NCBI RefSeq assembly: GCF_016881005.1
Contig: NZ_JACOPV010000002.1
Location: forward strand, 372,001-436,000
DNA length: 64,000 nt
Source: Pseudomonas arcuscaelestis
GTDB taxonomy: Bacteria > Pseudomonadota > Gammaproteobacteria > Pseudomonadales > Pseudomonadaceae
Direction of reading: 5' to 3'
How positions within the stretch are numbered: position 1 is the stretch's first letter; each line of letters opens with the position of its first letter. The position numbers and the translations under genes were made by a program. Below, in pieces: positions 28,666-38,213 of this stretch. The notes beneath the pieces are model-generated. The model was given only the letters and a program-made list of their open reading frames with translations. It had not been told where the DNA came from and did not search any database.

Positions 28666-29733
28666 ATGACGCTCACCGACCAGTCCACCCAGGTCCGCCC
28701 CGGCGAAGAACTCGATGCTGCAATCATCGACCCTTATCTGAAGGCCCACATTGCAGGTTTGACCGGCACCCCGCAGGTCAGCCAGTTTCCCGGCGGCGCC
28801 TCGAACCTTACCTACCTGGTGCAATACCCCGAGCGTGAGTTCGTCCTGCGCCGCCCGCCGTTCGGCCACAAGGCCAAATCGGCCCATGACATGGGCCGCG
28901 AATTTCGCATCCTCAATCAACTCAACAGCGGTTTTCCCTACTGCCCTAAAGCCTACGTGCACTGCACCGACGAAGCCTTGATTGGTGGCGAGTTCTACGT
29001 CATGGATCGGGTCAAGGGCATCATCCTGCGCTCAGACCTGCCGCCGGAGCTGGGCCTTGATGCCGAGCGCAGCGCAATGCTGTGCAAGAGCTTCATCGAT
29101 CGTCTGGTCGAACTCCATCAGGTGGACTACAACGCTTGCGGCCTGGGCGATCTGGGCAAGCCCGAAGGCTACGTGCAACGCCAGATCGAAGGCTGGAGCA
29201 GCCGTTACGAGAAGGCCCTGACCCCGGATGCGCCGCGTTGGGAAAAAGTCATCGCCTGGCTGCGCGAGAAGATGCCGGCCGATCACCCCCAGCCTGCCAT
29301 CGTGCATAACGACTACCGCTTCGATAACGTCATTCTCGACGCCGAAAACCCTATGCGCATCATTGGTGTGCTCGACTGGGAAATGACCACCCTCGGCGAC
29401 CCCTTGATGGACCTGGGCAACACCCTGGCTTACTGGATCGAAGCCGATGATCCGGCACCTGTGCAACTGATGCGACGCCAGCCGAGCAACGCGCCAGGCA
29501 TGCTTACCCGCCAGCAGTTCGTCGACTACTACGCCCAGCGCGCCGGAATCAGCATCGACAACTACGACTTCTACTACACCTATGGCCTGTTCCGACTTGC
29601 CGGCATCGTTCAACAGATCTACTTCCGCTACTTCCATGGCCAGACCCAGGACAAGCGCTTTGCCCAGTTCATCCATATGAACACGTTACTGGAACACATG
29701 AGCCTGCAGGTCATTGCCAAGTCCAGCCTTTGA
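28666..29733 (+). CDS. APH-family phosphotransferase (ACAD10/11-like kinase)
   Basis: A 355-residue aminoglycoside-phosphotransferase-fold kinase. N-lobe: FPGGASNLTYLVQYP and EFVLRRPPFG; catalytic loop IVHNDYRFDNVIL; metal-binding IGVLDWEMTTLGDPLMD. This subgroup is the one found fused to or beside acyl-CoA dehydrogenases (ACAD10/11) and includes LvaA, which phosphorylates 4-hydroxyacyl-CoA. A role in hydroxyacyl-CoA breakdown is therefore likelier than drug resistance. An SDR gene follows after 22 bp on the same strand. Confidence 0.87.
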   Translation: MTLTDQSTQVRPGEELDAAIIDPYLKAHIAGLTGTPQVSQFPGGASNLTYLVQYPEREFVLRRPPFGHKAKSAHDMGREFRILNQLNSGFPYCPKAYVHCTDEALIGGEFYVMDRVKGIILRSDLPPELGLDAERSAMLCKSFIDRLVELHQVDYNACGLGDLGKPEGYVQRQIEGWSSRYEKALTPDAPRWEKVIAWLREKMPADHPQPAIVHNDYRFDNVILDAENPMRIIGVLDWEMTTLGDPLMDLGNTLAYWIEADDPAPVQLMRRQPSNAPGMLTRQQFVDYYAQRAGISIDNYDFYYTYGLFRLAGIVQQIYFRYFHGQTQDKRFAQFIHMNTLLEHMSLQVIAKSSL

Positions 29734-29755
29734 CGACTACAACAAGGAAAACACC

Positions 29756-30523
29756 ATGTCCAAGACCCAACTGTTCGACCTCGACGGCAAGATTGCATTT
29801 GTTTCCGGCGCCAGTCGTGGCATCGGCGAAGCGATTGCCCACCTGCTGGCGCAACAAGGCGCCCATGTGATTGTTTCCAGCCGCAAGCTCGACGGCTGCC
29901 AGCAAGTCGCCGATGCCATCGTGGCGGCTGGGGGCAAAGCCACTGCGGTGGCTTGCCATATTGGTGAAATGGAACAGATCAACGCTGTGTTCGGCGCAAT
30001 TGGCGAGCAGTTCGGTCGCTTGGATATTCTGGTCAACAACGCTGCAACCAACCCGCAATTCTGCAACGTGCTGGACACTGATCTTGGCGCCTTTCAGAAA
30101 ACCGTCGATGTGAACATTCGCGGGTATTTCTTCATGTCGGTCGAGGCTGGCAAATTGATGCGTAAGAACGGCGGCGGCAGCATCATCAACGTCGCGTCGA
30201 TCAATGGTGTGTCGCCTGGGGTATTCCAGGGCATCTACTCGGTAACCAAGGCGGCGGTGATCAACATGACCAAGGTGTTCGCCAAAGAGTGCGCGCCCTT
30301 CGGTATTCGCTGCAACGCCTTGCTGCCGGGCCTGACCGACACCAAGTTCGCCTCGGCACTGGTCAAGAACGACGCCATCCTCAACACTGCCCTGCAGCAA
30401 ATCCCGCTCAAGCGCGTCGCCGATCCGAAAGAAATGGCAGGTGCCGTGCTGTACCTGGCCAGCGATGCCTCAAGCTACACCACAGGCGTAGCGCTGAATG
30501 TGGACGGTGGCTTCCTGTCCTGA
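29756..30523 (+). CDS. SDR-family dehydrogenase
   Basis: A 255-residue classical short-chain dehydrogenase. TGxxxGxG appears as SGASRGIGEA, NNAA as LVNNAAT, and the catalytic Ser and Tyr-x-x-x-Lys as NVASINGV and YSVTKAA. The start at 29756 (MSKTQLFDLDGK) has AAGGAAAACACC upstream. It follows the APH-like kinase by 22 bp, so the pair probably oxidises and phosphorylates related hydroxyacyl substrates. Confidence 0.9.
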   Translation: MSKTQLFDLDGKIAFVSGASRGIGEAIAHLLAQQGAHVIVSSRKLDGCQQVADAIVAAGGKATAVACHIGEMEQINAVFGAIGEQFGRLDILVNNAATNPQFCNVLDTDLGAFQKTVDVNIRGYFFMSVEAGKLMRKNGGGSIINVASINGVSPGVFQGIYSVTKAAVINMTKVFAKECAPFGIRCNALLPGLTDTKFASALVKNDAILNTALQQIPLKRVADPKEMAGAVLYLASDASSYTTGVALNVDGGFLS

Positions 30524-30543
30524 TCGCCAGGTGGTTTCACCGA

Positions 30544-30576
30544 GCAGTTGCTGCGTGCCGGTGCGCCAGCAACTGC
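30544..30576. terminator. hairpin between convergent SDR and cupin genes
   Basis: GCAGTTGCTG / CAGCAACTGC forms a perfect 10-bp stem with a 13-nt loop in the 62-bp space between two convergent stops. There is no T-run. Confidence 0.55.
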
Positions 30577-30585
30577 CCCACTGCT

Positions 30586-30996
30586 TCACTGCGCAGGCAA
30601 CAGCGCTGGCTTATCGGCATCTTTGAGCAGGAACACCACAAATTTGGCCGGTTTCTCCTGGCTCGCGTTGCGACCGACGGTGTGCACATCCTGCGGTCCT
30701 TCATAAAAGCTCTGGCCAGGCACTAAAGTCACCTCCTTCCCGCCCTTTACTCCCATCACCACCGAGCCTTCGAGCACATAAACAAAGCCGTGGGCATCAT
30801 GGCGGTGTACCGGGTCAGCACCTCCAGGAGGATATTGCACCTCCAGAATCAGCACCTCCTTGCCAGGATACTCAGGCAACGCCTGGGTCATTACTGGCGT
30901 AACATCGGGCGGCGGTGCGTTTACACTCGGAGACTGGGCGTGAACAGGTGTAGTGCACGCCAAGGTAAAAAAGCCAAACAGATAGCGGGTGCGCAT
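30586..30996 (-). CDS. secreted cupin-domain protein
   Basis: A 136-residue single-domain cupin with a short N-terminal signal peptide (ends VHAQS). Metal-ligand motif 1 is DPVHRHDAHGFVYVLEG; motif 2 ends GPQDVHTVG. The ATG at 30996 sits behind GTCGAGGAGATCAAC, so the longer frame is rejected. It lies 22 bp after the NmrA-like gene, likely in the same transcript. Function unknown; a periplasmic metal-binding or small-molecule role is possible. Confidence 0.8.
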   Translation of the reverse strand: MRTRYLFGFFTLACTTPVHAQSPSVNAPPPDVTPVMTQALPEYPGKEVLILEVQYPPGGADPVHRHDAHGFVYVLEGSVVMGVKGGKEVTLVPGQSFYEGPQDVHTVGRNASQEKPAKFVVFLLKDADKPALLPAQ

Positions 30997-31018
30997 GTTG
31001 ATCTCCTCGACGCCTTTT

Positions 31019-31774
31019 TCAGCCTTGAACAGGCACACGCTGAAGCCATGACTGGAAGCGGATGGCACCGATTCGAGCGCCGTCCTCCGGGGTCAATGAG
31101 CGATCATCGATCGGCGCCCCGAAGTAGGTAGCCTGCGGGTCGGCGATCACTTCACGAGAATCGTGGTTGTGTTCCAGGTAGCTGCGCACAAACTCCACCA
31201 ACGGTTTGCGCTCAGGGCCGGCGACCTCCACCGTGCGGTTGCCTGGCGCCTGCTCGACAAGGTCAGCCAGCGCCTGCGCGACATCGGCTGAAGCGACCGG
31301 CTGCAACGCAGCGGTGGTCAGGCACACACGATTGCCATCGATGCCTGAATAGGCAATGGCGCCCATGAATTCGTAAAACTGGGTGGCACGCAAAATGGTA
31401 TAGGGCTCTCCCGATTGCTTGATCAGGTGCTCCTGCGCCATCTTGGCGCGAAAGTAGCCGCTTTCGAGCATGCGCTCAGTGCCCACTACCGAAAGCGCAA
31501 TGTGATGGCCAACCCCACAGGCCTTCTCGGCGGCAAACAGATTGCGCCCACTGGTTTCGAAGAATGCCAGCGCCGCAGCGTCTTCAAAGGACGGCGAGTT
31601 CGCTACATCAACGACCACCGCCGCGCCTTCCAATGCCTGCTCCAATCCCTCTGCGGTCAGGGCATTGACCCCGGTGCTTGGCGAGGCGGCTAGCACTTTG
31701 TGGCCCTTGGTTCGCAAGATCGCACACAGCTGTGCACCGATCAGGCCCGTACCACCGATCACGACGATTTTCAT
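31019..31774 (-). CDS. NmrA-like NAD(P)-binding protein
   Basis: A 251-residue atypical SDR beginning MKIVVIGGTGLIGAQLC, with an extended Rossmann fold and the segment HHIALSVVGTERMLESGYFRAK. It lacks a clear catalytic Tyr-x-x-x-Lys, as in NmrA-type redox sensors and quinone reductases. It lies upstream of the cupin gene on the same strand. The 215 bp between its start and the dienelactone hydrolase stop holds no recognisable feature. Confidence 0.8.
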   Translation of the reverse strand: MKIVVIGGTGLIGAQLCAILRTKGHKVLAASPSTGVNALTAEGLEQALEGAAVVVDVANSPSFEDAAALAFFETSGRNLFAAEKACGVGHHIALSVVGTERMLESGYFRAKMAQEHLIKQSGEPYTILRATQFYEFMGAIAYSGIDGNRVCLTTAALQPVASADVAQALADLVEQAPGNRTVEVAGPERKPLVEFVRSYLEHNHDSREVIADPQATYFGAPIDDRSLTPEDGARIGAIRFQSWLQRVPVQG

Positions 31775-31989
31775 GACTGAGTCTCCCGAAAAGGGGCGAT
31801 GAGCGGGTCATACGCCTACGGAAGACTGCAACATCGGGCGGATTTCGGCCTGCTCTGCGGTTGCATTGCAACGGATTAGTCTATGTCATGATCAAAATGC
31901 ATGGCGCCGCTGCAGATCAGCGGTTGCTCAGGGGCACAGACCCCGAGCCGGGGCGCCATTTCCAGATGTGTATGGAGCAGTCCTGGCCG

Positions 31990-32877
31990 CTAAGCCAGGT
32001 AGCGCCGGAACCACGCCAGCGTACGCTCCCACGCCAGATTGGCTGCTGCTTCGTCATAACGCGGGGTGGTGTCGTTGTGAAAGCCGTGATTGGCGCCGGG
32101 ATAAAAATACGCTTCATAGGTCTTGCCGGCTGCCTTCAAGGCTTGCTCATAAGCCGGCCATCCCTCATTGATGCGAGTATCGAGTTCACCATAATGCAGG
32201 AGCAACGGCGCTTTGATTTTCGGTACGTCCTTGGCATCGGCTTGACGGCCGTAGAACGGCACGGCCGCACCCAACTCCGGATACGCCACGGCCGCCGCGT
32301 TCGCCACGCCACCGCCATAGCAAAAGCCGGTAATGCCGACCTTGCCGGTGGTGCTGTCGTTATTGATCAACCAGTCGACAGCCGCGAAGAAGTCGTTCAT
32401 GAGCTTTTGCGGGTCGACCTTGGCCTGTAACTCGCGTCCTTTGTCGTCATTCCCCGGATAGCCACCCACCGAGCTCAGGCCGTCAGGTGCCAGGGCAACG
32501 AAGCCGGCCTTGGCCAAACGCCTGGCGACGTCTTCGATATAAGGGTTCAAGCCACGATTCTCATGCACCACCACAACGCCGGGCACCTTGCCCTCGGCAT
32601 TGGCGGGACGCACCAGATAGCCACGCACCTGGCCATGACCGTTGGGCGACGGGTAGCTGACGTACTCGGCGACGATCTGCGGGTCGGTGAAAGAAACCTG
32701 ATCGGCCAGCGCATAGTCGGGACTCAAGGATGCCAGCAGCGCACTGGCTGTCATCCCGGCCAGGGTAAAGGCCGCGGCACGATCAAGGAACTCACGACGG
32801 TTGATTTGGCCATGGGCGTAAAAGTCGTAGAGTTCCAGCAGTTCCGGGGCAAAGTCTTTGGCACTTAGACGTTCCAT
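31990..32877 (-). CDS. dienelactone hydrolase family protein with twin-arginine-like leader
   Basis: A 295-residue alpha/beta hydrolase. The nucleophile motif is [12 protein letters not shown] (cysteine), the acid is in [10 protein letters not shown] and the histidine in GANHGFHND. An [11 protein letters not shown] segment near residue 30 followed by a hydrophobic stretch resembles an internal twin-arginine signal, suggesting export. The ATG at 32877 (MERLSAKDF) has GGAG upstream; the long open frame beyond it is antisense to ligD and rejected. Substrate unknown; the family hydrolyses lactones and esters. Confidence 0.85.
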   Translation of the reverse strand: MERLSAKDFAPELLELYDFYAHGQINRREFLDRAAAFTLAGMTASALLASLSPDYALADQVSFTDPQIVAEYVSYPSPNGHGQVRGYLVRPANAEGKVPGVVVVHENRGLNPYIEDVARRLAKAGFVALAPDGLSSVGGYPGNDDKGRELQAKVDPQKLMNDFFAAVDWLINNDSTTGKVGITGFCYGGGVANAAAVAYPELGAAVPFYGRQADAKDVPKIKAPLLLHYGELDTRINEGWPAYEQALKAAGKTYEAYFYPGANHGFHNDTTPRYDEAAANLAWERTLAWFRRYLA

Positions 32878-33054
32878 GGGCGCGTACTCCGTGAGACGGC
32901 AACAAAGGTCTGACTGATTAAAGCAGAGCGACGCCACGGTGGCGCCTGGCGGATTTGCCTCAGCATTGACCTTGCCGGTGCACGCCGATTGAACTCCCAT
33001 CCCCGCGGCCTTTCCCAATGCTATGTGAATGCACAAAAGTCGCAGGACACCGAC

Positions 33055-35565
33055 ATGGCCAAACCGCTGCAGGAGTACGCGCGCAAGCGTAATTTCGACG
33101 CCACCCCGGAACCCGCCGGCAAGCGTACTGCGAGTAAAAAGCCTGCGCATGCCTTGCAGTACTGCATTCAAAAACACGATGCCAGCCATCTGCATTACGA
33201 CTTTCGCCTGGAGCTTGACGGCACCCTGAAAAGCTGGGCGATCCCCAAGGGTCCGTCGCTGGACCCCAAGGTCCGGCGCCTGGCGGTACACGTCGAAGAC
33301 CATCCGCTGGACTATGCCGACTTCGAGGGCAGTATCCCCGAAGGCCACTATGGCGCCGGGGATGTCATCGTCTGGGATCGCGGGGTGTGGATCCCGCAAG
33401 AGGATCCGCACAAGGCCTATGCCAAAGGCAAGCTGCGCTTTCGTCTGCAAGGCGAAAAGCTCTCGGGCATCTGGAATCTTTTTCGCACTCACCTGGCCGG
33501 CAAGAAAGAGCAGTGGCTGCTGGTCAAGTCCAACGACGCCCAGGCACGCTCGCAAGCAGACTATGACATTCTCGCCGCCGAACCGGACAGTGTGCTCAGT
33601 GAGCGCACCCTGATCGATCGCACGCCCAAGCCAGTCACCAAGACCAGAACCCGAAAAAAGACACAGACCAAGCCTGCGAACACAGTACTCACAGCCGCGA
33701 AGGTAAGCGCCCTGCCGGCTGAACTCAAACCTCAATTGGCGACGCTGGTTGAGTCCCCCCCGCAGGGTGACTGGTGCTACGAGGTGAAATTCGACGGCTA
33801 CCGAATCCTCGCCCGTATCGACGGCGACGAGGTGCACCTGTTTACCCGTAACGGCCACGACTGGACCCGCAAACTGCCCAGGCAAGCCAAGGCCCTGGCC
33901 AAGCTCGGGCTGCAATCAGCCTGGCTCGATGGCGAAATGGTGGTGAACAACGCTGAAGGTATTGCCGACTTTCAAGCCTTGCAAAATGCCTTTGACGACG
34001 CTCAAGACGAGCAGATCATCTACTACTTGTTCGATGCACCATTTCTCAATGGCATGGACCTGCGCCAATGCCCATTGGAGCAACGCCGAGCGGCGCTTGC
34101 CGCAGCACTGGAAGATGCCGACGAACAGCGCCTGCGCTTTAGCGCCGCCTTTACCGAACCGGTGCAATCGCTACTCGACAGCGCCTGCAAGATGGAGATC
34201 GAAGGCCTGATTGGCAAACGCCTGGGCAGCACGTACATGAGCCGCCGCAGCAGCGACTGGATCAAACTCAAATGCAAGCAGCGCCAAGAGTTCGTGATTG
34301 TCGGTTACACCGATCCGAAAGGTTCACGCCAGGCCTTCGGTGCCCTGCTGCTGGCCCTGCACGATGCCGACAGCGGCGAACTGCGCTACGCCGGTAAAGT
34401 CGGCACCGGTTTCAACAGTCAGACCCTCACCCATATTCACCAGCGCCTGGTGCCGCTGCACACCAGCAAGGCGCAATTTGTCAGGGCGCCCACCGGCGCC
34501 GAGGCCAGGGGCGTGCACTGGCTCAAGCCACAGCTATTGGCCGAAGTAGCCTTCGCGCAAATGACCCGCGACGGCGTGGTCCGCCATTCGGTGTTCCATG
34601 GCCTGCGCGATGACAAACCAGCGCGCGACATTGCCCTGGAGCAACCTGTGAAAAAACCGTCGAAACACCCGTCGAAACACCCAGCCCTACCCGGCACCCT
34701 GCACCTCACCCATCCTGAGCGCATCATCGATGCCAGCACGGGTATTACCAAGCGCCAGGTGGCGGAGTACTACGCGCAGGTAGCGCCCTGGATGCTGCCG
34801 CATCTGCAGCGCCGGCCGGTGGCGCTGGTGCGCGCCCCGGAGGGTTTGTCCGGTGAGCTGTTTTTCCAGAAAAACGCCGCGCAATTGAACATTCCCGACC
34901 TGGAAAGCCACGACAAGGCCGAAGCCGGCCAAGCGCTGATGATCATCGACAAGGCGCAAACGCTGCTTGGGGCGGTGCAGATGAACACCCTCGAATTGCA
35001 TACCTGGAACGCTACGGCAAAGAACTTCGACAAGCCTGACCGCTTCGTGCTCGATCTGGACCCAGACCCGGCCCTGCCGTGGAAAGCCATGCTTGAAGCC
35101 ACCCAATTGACCCTGGCGCTGCTTGATGAACTGGGCCTGCAATCATTTTTGAAAACCAGTGGCGGCAAGGGTATGCACATCGTCGTGCCGTTGACTCGCC
35201 GTGCCGGCTGGGACGCGGTGAAAAGCTTCAGCCAGGCCATCGTCCAGCACTTGGCCGGGCTGTTCCCGGAACGGCTGTCGGCAGTGTCCGGGCCAAAAAA
35301 TCGCGTCGGCCGGATCTTCATCGACTACCTGCGCAACAGCAAAGGCGCTACTACCGTGTGCGCCTATTCGATCCGCGCGCGCGAAGGTTTGCCGGTGTCC
35401 GTGCCCATTGCCCGTGGTGAACTGACCGAACTCAAAGGCGCCAATCAGTGGAATCTGCTTAACCTCGGCGAACGCCTGGCAGAAGGCTCAGACCCTTGGG
35501 CCGGCTATGACCAGGTCCGTCAATCGATCAGTAAAGACGTGCGCCGTCGCATAGGACTTGATTGA
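33055..35565 (+). CDS. ligD: DNA ligase D (phosphoesterase-ligase-polymerase)
   Basis: Multifunctional non-homologous end-joining enzyme of 836 residues, close to P. aeruginosa LigD (840). Domains in order: phosphoesterase at about 35-190 ([15 protein letters not shown]); ATP-dependent ligase with nucleophile Lys245 in EVKFDGYRI; archaeo-eukaryotic primase-type polymerase with metal ligands Asp667 and Asp669 (DLDPDP) and [12 protein letters not shown]. The ATG at 33055 ([12 protein letters not shown]) is behind AGGA. It works with Ku, encoded 3.4 kb downstream. The next gene overlaps its stop by one base (TGATG). Confidence 0.96.
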   Translation: MAKPLQEYARKRNFDATPEPAGKRTASKKPAHALQYCIQKHDASHLHYDFRLELDGTLKSWAIPKGPSLDPKVRRLAVHVEDHPLDYADFEGSIPEGHYGAGDVIVWDRGVWIPQEDPHKAYAKGKLRFRLQGEKLSGIWNLFRTHLAGKKEQWLLVKSNDAQARSQADYDILAAEPDSVLSERTLIDRTPKPVTKTRTRKKTQTKPANTVLTAAKVSALPAELKPQLATLVESPPQGDWCYEVKFDGYRILARIDGDEVHLFTRNGHDWTRKLPRQAKALAKLGLQSAWLDGEMVVNNAEGIADFQALQNAFDDAQDEQIIYYLFDAPFLNGMDLRQCPLEQRRAALAAALEDADEQRLRFSAAFTEPVQSLLDSACKMEIEGLIGKRLGSTYMSRRSSDWIKLKCKQRQEFVIVGYTDPKGSRQAFGALLLALHDADSGELRYAGKVGTGFNSQTLTHIHQRLVPLHTSKAQFVRAPTGAEARGVHWLKPQLLAEVAFAQMTRDGVVRHSVFHGLRDDKPARDIALEQPVKKPSKHPSKHPALPGTLHLTHPERIIDASTGITKRQVAEYYAQVAPWMLPHLQRRPVALVRAPEGLSGELFFQKNAAQLNIPDLESHDKAEAGQALMIIDKAQTLLGAVQMNTLELHTWNATAKNFDKPDRFVLDLDPDPALPWKAMLEATQLTLALLDELGLQSFLKTSGGKGMHIVVPLTRRAGWDAVKSFSQAIVQHLAGLFPERLSAVSGPKNRVGRIFIDYLRNSKGATTVCAYSIRAREGLPVSVPIARGELTELKGANQWNLLNLGERLAEGSDPWAGYDQVRQSISKDVRRRIGLD

Positions 35566-35834
35566 TGGCCGACCTGGATGTGATCGACTGGCTGCAATGG
35601 CCGGCAATGCTGGCGACAGTGCTCGCCGCCTGGTGGATCGGTTCCCGGCAGCCACGTCGGCGTCGAGTCGGTTTTGCCTGTTTCATTGCCAGCAACCTGT
35701 TATGGGCAATCTGGGGCTGGCATACCCAGGCCTGGGCGCTGATCGTGCTGCAGTTTTGTCTTTGCGCAATGAACCTGCGTGGGCTGAAAAAGAACAGCGC
35801 AGACAACCACCAAACTGCACGGGAGTCGACGTGA
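35565..35834 (+). CDS. small membrane protein in the ligD operon
   Basis: An 89-residue protein beginning [20 protein letters not shown] with three hydrophobic segments (residues about 13-24, 38-50 and 56-70) separated by a basic loop (SRQPRRRRVG). Its start overlaps the ligD stop by one base and its stop overlaps the acyl-CoA dehydrogenase start by one base, so translation is coupled through. No family recognised with certainty; it may anchor or scaffold the downstream pathway. Confidence 0.75.
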   Translation: MADLDVIDWLQWPAMLATVLAAWWIGSRQPRRRRVGFACFIASNLLWAIWGWHTQAWALIVLQFCLCAMNLRGLKKNSADNHQTAREST

Positions 35835-36856
35835 TGAACGCACCTGTCCCTGCCGCTTTTCTGCAGCAGTTTGCCCAGCGGCCGCAGGCCTTGAGCATTG
35901 ACCGGCAACTGCAGCACTGCCTGCAGCAATGCCGCGATAATGGCCTGGACCAACTGCCCCTGCCGGGCCAAGGCCGCACCCTGCAACGCTGGCAAATCCT
36001 GGCCCAGGTTGCTGGCGCCGACCTGGGCCTGGCCAAATTGTTCGAAGGGCACACCGACGCGCTGGCAATCATTCACGAGTGCGGCGCCAGTTATCTGGAC
36101 ACCTCCGGCGCCTGGGGTGTCTGGGCTGCCGAGCCGCCAACGGCGCGCGTGCGAATCAGCGAGCGCAGCGGCAACGAAGTGCGTTTGCATGGCCGCAAGG
36201 CGTGGTGCTCCGGGGCGCTGCAGATAGATCGTGCGCTGCTAACAGCTTGGGACGAACAGCAACGACCTTACCTGGTGGCAGTAGATTTGAATCAACCTTC
36301 ATTGAGGATCTTCAACGAGGGTTGGCACGCGGTAGGCATGGCCAACACTGCCAGTGTCGATGTGGAGTTCACCGACACCCCGGCGCATAGGGTTGGCAGC
36401 AGCGGCCAGTACCTTTCACGCCCGGGTTTCTGGCACGGCGGTGGCGGTATTGCAGCCTGCTGGTACGGTGCCGCCCAGGCCCTTGGCGGATTCTTGCTGG
36501 AGCATTGTAACAGCCGTGAAGATCCTCACGCCCTGGCTCACCTGGGCGCAGTCGACGCCGCGCTCGTGGGCGCACGGGCGGCGCTGCGAGAAACCGCGCA
36601 CTGGATCGACAGCCACCCTGGCAGCAATGCCGAGCGTGAGGTGCGGCGTCTGCGCGCCCAGGTCGAGTCAGCCGCGGCCGCTGTGCTGCATCACGTCGGT
36701 CGCGCGCTAGGCGCCACGCCGTTCTGTCGCGACAGTCACTTTGCTCGCTTGAGCGCCGATCTCCCGGTGTTCATGCGCCAAAGTCATGCCGAACGCGACC
36801 TTGCCGAATTAGGTCGGCAACTGGGCAACGATGGCGACGGAGGATGGCAACTATGA
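35834..36856 (+). CDS. acyl-CoA dehydrogenase-like protein
   Basis: A 340-residue member of the acyl-CoA dehydrogenase superfamily, shorter than the usual 380. Recognisable are the middle domain (GRKAWCSGALQIDRALL) and the MGMANTASVDVEFTD-like stretch, and the C-terminal helical domain (AQALGGFLLEHCN). I cannot point to a catalytic glutamate with confidence, so it may be a divergent oxidase or a non-catalytic relative. It lies in a five-gene cluster with a deacetylase, a methyltransferase and a glycosyltransferase, a setting unlike beta-oxidation. Confidence 0.75.
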   Translation: MNAPVPAAFLQQFAQRPQALSIDRQLQHCLQQCRDNGLDQLPLPGQGRTLQRWQILAQVAGADLGLAKLFEGHTDALAIIHECGASYLDTSGAWGVWAAEPPTARVRISERSGNEVRLHGRKAWCSGALQIDRALLTAWDEQQRPYLVAVDLNQPSLRIFNEGWHAVGMANTASVDVEFTDTPAHRVGSSGQYLSRPGFWHGGGGIAACWYGAAQALGGFLLEHCNSREDPHALAHLGAVDAALVGARAALRETAHWIDSHPGSNAEREVRRLRAQVESAAAAVLHHVGRALGATPFCRDSHFARLSADLPVFMRQSHAERDLAELGRQLGNDGDGGWQL

Positions 36857-37617
36857 CGCTGCGTCCCCCCGAAAACCCGATCCAGGCACCCGGGACCCCG
36901 CTGTCACAATGGCAAGCCTCGCCTACCCTTCAGGCGGTCCCGGCCATCCATCTCGACCAACTGGTTCCTGTCGGCTCGCGGCTGGTAGTGGTTGCGCCCC
37001 ACCCGGATGACGAAGTATTGGGTTGTGGTGGCGTGCTGGCGGGCCTGCGTGGTCGGGAACATGACCTGGTAGTGGTATCGGTCAGCGATGGCGAAGCCAG
37101 TCACCCGCGCTCCCGACACTGGACCAGCGAACGCTTGCGCCAGCAGCGTCCCCGAGAAAGCGCCGAAGCGCTGCGACGCCTCGGGTTGGTCATGGAAAAC
37201 CTGACCTGGCTGCGCCTGGGCCTGGCAGACAGCGCTGTAGCCAACCATGAACGGGGCCTGGCCCAACGGCTGGTTCAGCTGTTGCGCCCTGGCGATCGGG
37301 TGCTGACCACCTGGCGCCTTGATGGCCACTGCGATCACGAAGCGGTGGGACGGGCATGTGCCAGGGCTTGCGAACACGTGGGGGCGCAGTTGATTGAAAT
37401 GCCGATCTGGGCCTGGCACTGGGCGCGACCAAACGACCCACGCCTGCCCTGGCAGCGCGCACAAAAGCTGTTTCTCGACCCGGCCGTGCTGGCGCTCAAG
37501 CGCCAGGCTATCGCCGCTCACACCAGCCAACTGCAAGCAGATGGCGAACATCCCCCCATTTTGGATAGCGAGGCTTTAGCGCGTCTTCTGCAACCTTTTG
37601 AACTGGTGTTCACATGA
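36853..37617 (+). CDS. PIG-L family deacetylase
   Basis: A 254-residue LmbE/PIG-L zinc deacetylase. Zinc motif 1 is VVAPHPDDEVLGCGG and the later histidine is in DGHCDHEAVGRA. Family members remove N-acetyl from GlcNAc-linked substrates (mycothiol, GPI, lincomycin, bacillithiol paths). The ATG at 36853 overlaps the previous stop (ATGA) and has GGAGG 8 bp upstream; the ATG at 36844 abuts GGAGG and is rejected. Its substrate here is probably made by the adjacent glycosyltransferase. Confidence 0.85.
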   Translation: MTLRPPENPIQAPGTPLSQWQASPTLQAVPAIHLDQLVPVGSRLVVVAPHPDDEVLGCGGVLAGLRGREHDLVVVSVSDGEASHPRSRHWTSERLRQQRPRESAEALRRLGLVMENLTWLRLGLADSAVANHERGLAQRLVQLLRPGDRVLTTWRLDGHCDHEAVGRACARACEHVGAQLIEMPIWAWHWARPNDPRLPWQRAQKLFLDPAVLALKRQAIAAHTSQLQADGEHPPILDSEALARLLQPFELVFT

Positions 37618-38213
37618 GCGTACCTGCGAGCTACTTCGAACAATTATTTGCCGGCAACGATGACCCATGGGCATTCCGCACCCGCTGGTACGAGAAGCGC
37701 AAACGCGAGGTGCTGCTCGCGAGTCTGCCACGCCAGCATTACCGACGAATATTCGAACCGGCATGCGCCAATGGTGAACTCAGTGCCGCATTGGCCGAGC
37801 GCACGACAAGCCTGCTGTGCCAGGACCTTGATAGCACCGCCGTCCACTTGGCGAGCGAACGCTTGCGCCCATGGCGCAATGCACATGTAAGCAAAGGCTG
37901 CCTGCCTGAGGACTGGCCGAGTGGTGAGTTCGATCTCATCGTACTTAGCGAGATCGGCTACTACCTCGATTCGCATCAGTGGCTGGAAGTATTGCAGCGA
38001 GCGCGGGCGAGCTTGAGCAGCGATGGCGTCCTGTTGCTGTGCCACTGGCTACACCCAATCGAGGGCTGTCCTCAAACCGGCCGGCAGGCGCATGAGCCGC
38101 TGGCCGAACACCTGACCCTGCACCGTCAGTTGCGCCATGAAGAGGCAGACTTTCTACTCGAACTCTGGTGCGTAACCCCCCACATCATCGACCTCGACGA
38201 GCCTTGCCAATGA
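37614..38213 (+). CDS. NodS-like SAM-dependent methyltransferase
   Basis: A 199-residue class I methyltransferase with motif I IFEPACANGELSAALAER and motif II-like FDLIVLSEIGYYLDS. Similarity to NodS, which N-methylates a deacetylated glucosamine end, is striking given the deacetylase gene directly upstream (4-bp overlap). The order deacetylation then N-methylation is inferred from that pairing. It overlaps the glycosyltransferase gene by 4 bp. Confidence 0.78.
   Translation: MSVPASYFEQLFAGNDDPWAFRTRWYEKRKREVLLASLPRQHYRRIFEPACANGELSAALAERTTSLLCQDLDSTAVHLASERLRPWRNAHVSKGCLPEDWPSGEFDLIVLSEIGYYLDSHQWLEVLQRARASLSSDGVLLLCHWLHPIEGCPQTGRQAHEPLAEHLTLHRQLRHEEADFLLELWCVTPHIIDLDEPCQ

Noticed and set aside
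28666..29733. Aminoglycoside resistance gene
   Set aside because: The kinase fold is shared, but the sequence belongs to the ACAD-linked group and lies beside lipid-type genes.
32878..33915. N-terminal extension of the dienelactone hydrolase to 641 residues
   Set aside because: The extension is antisense to ligD; the hydrolase has a good start at 32877 with GGAG upstream.
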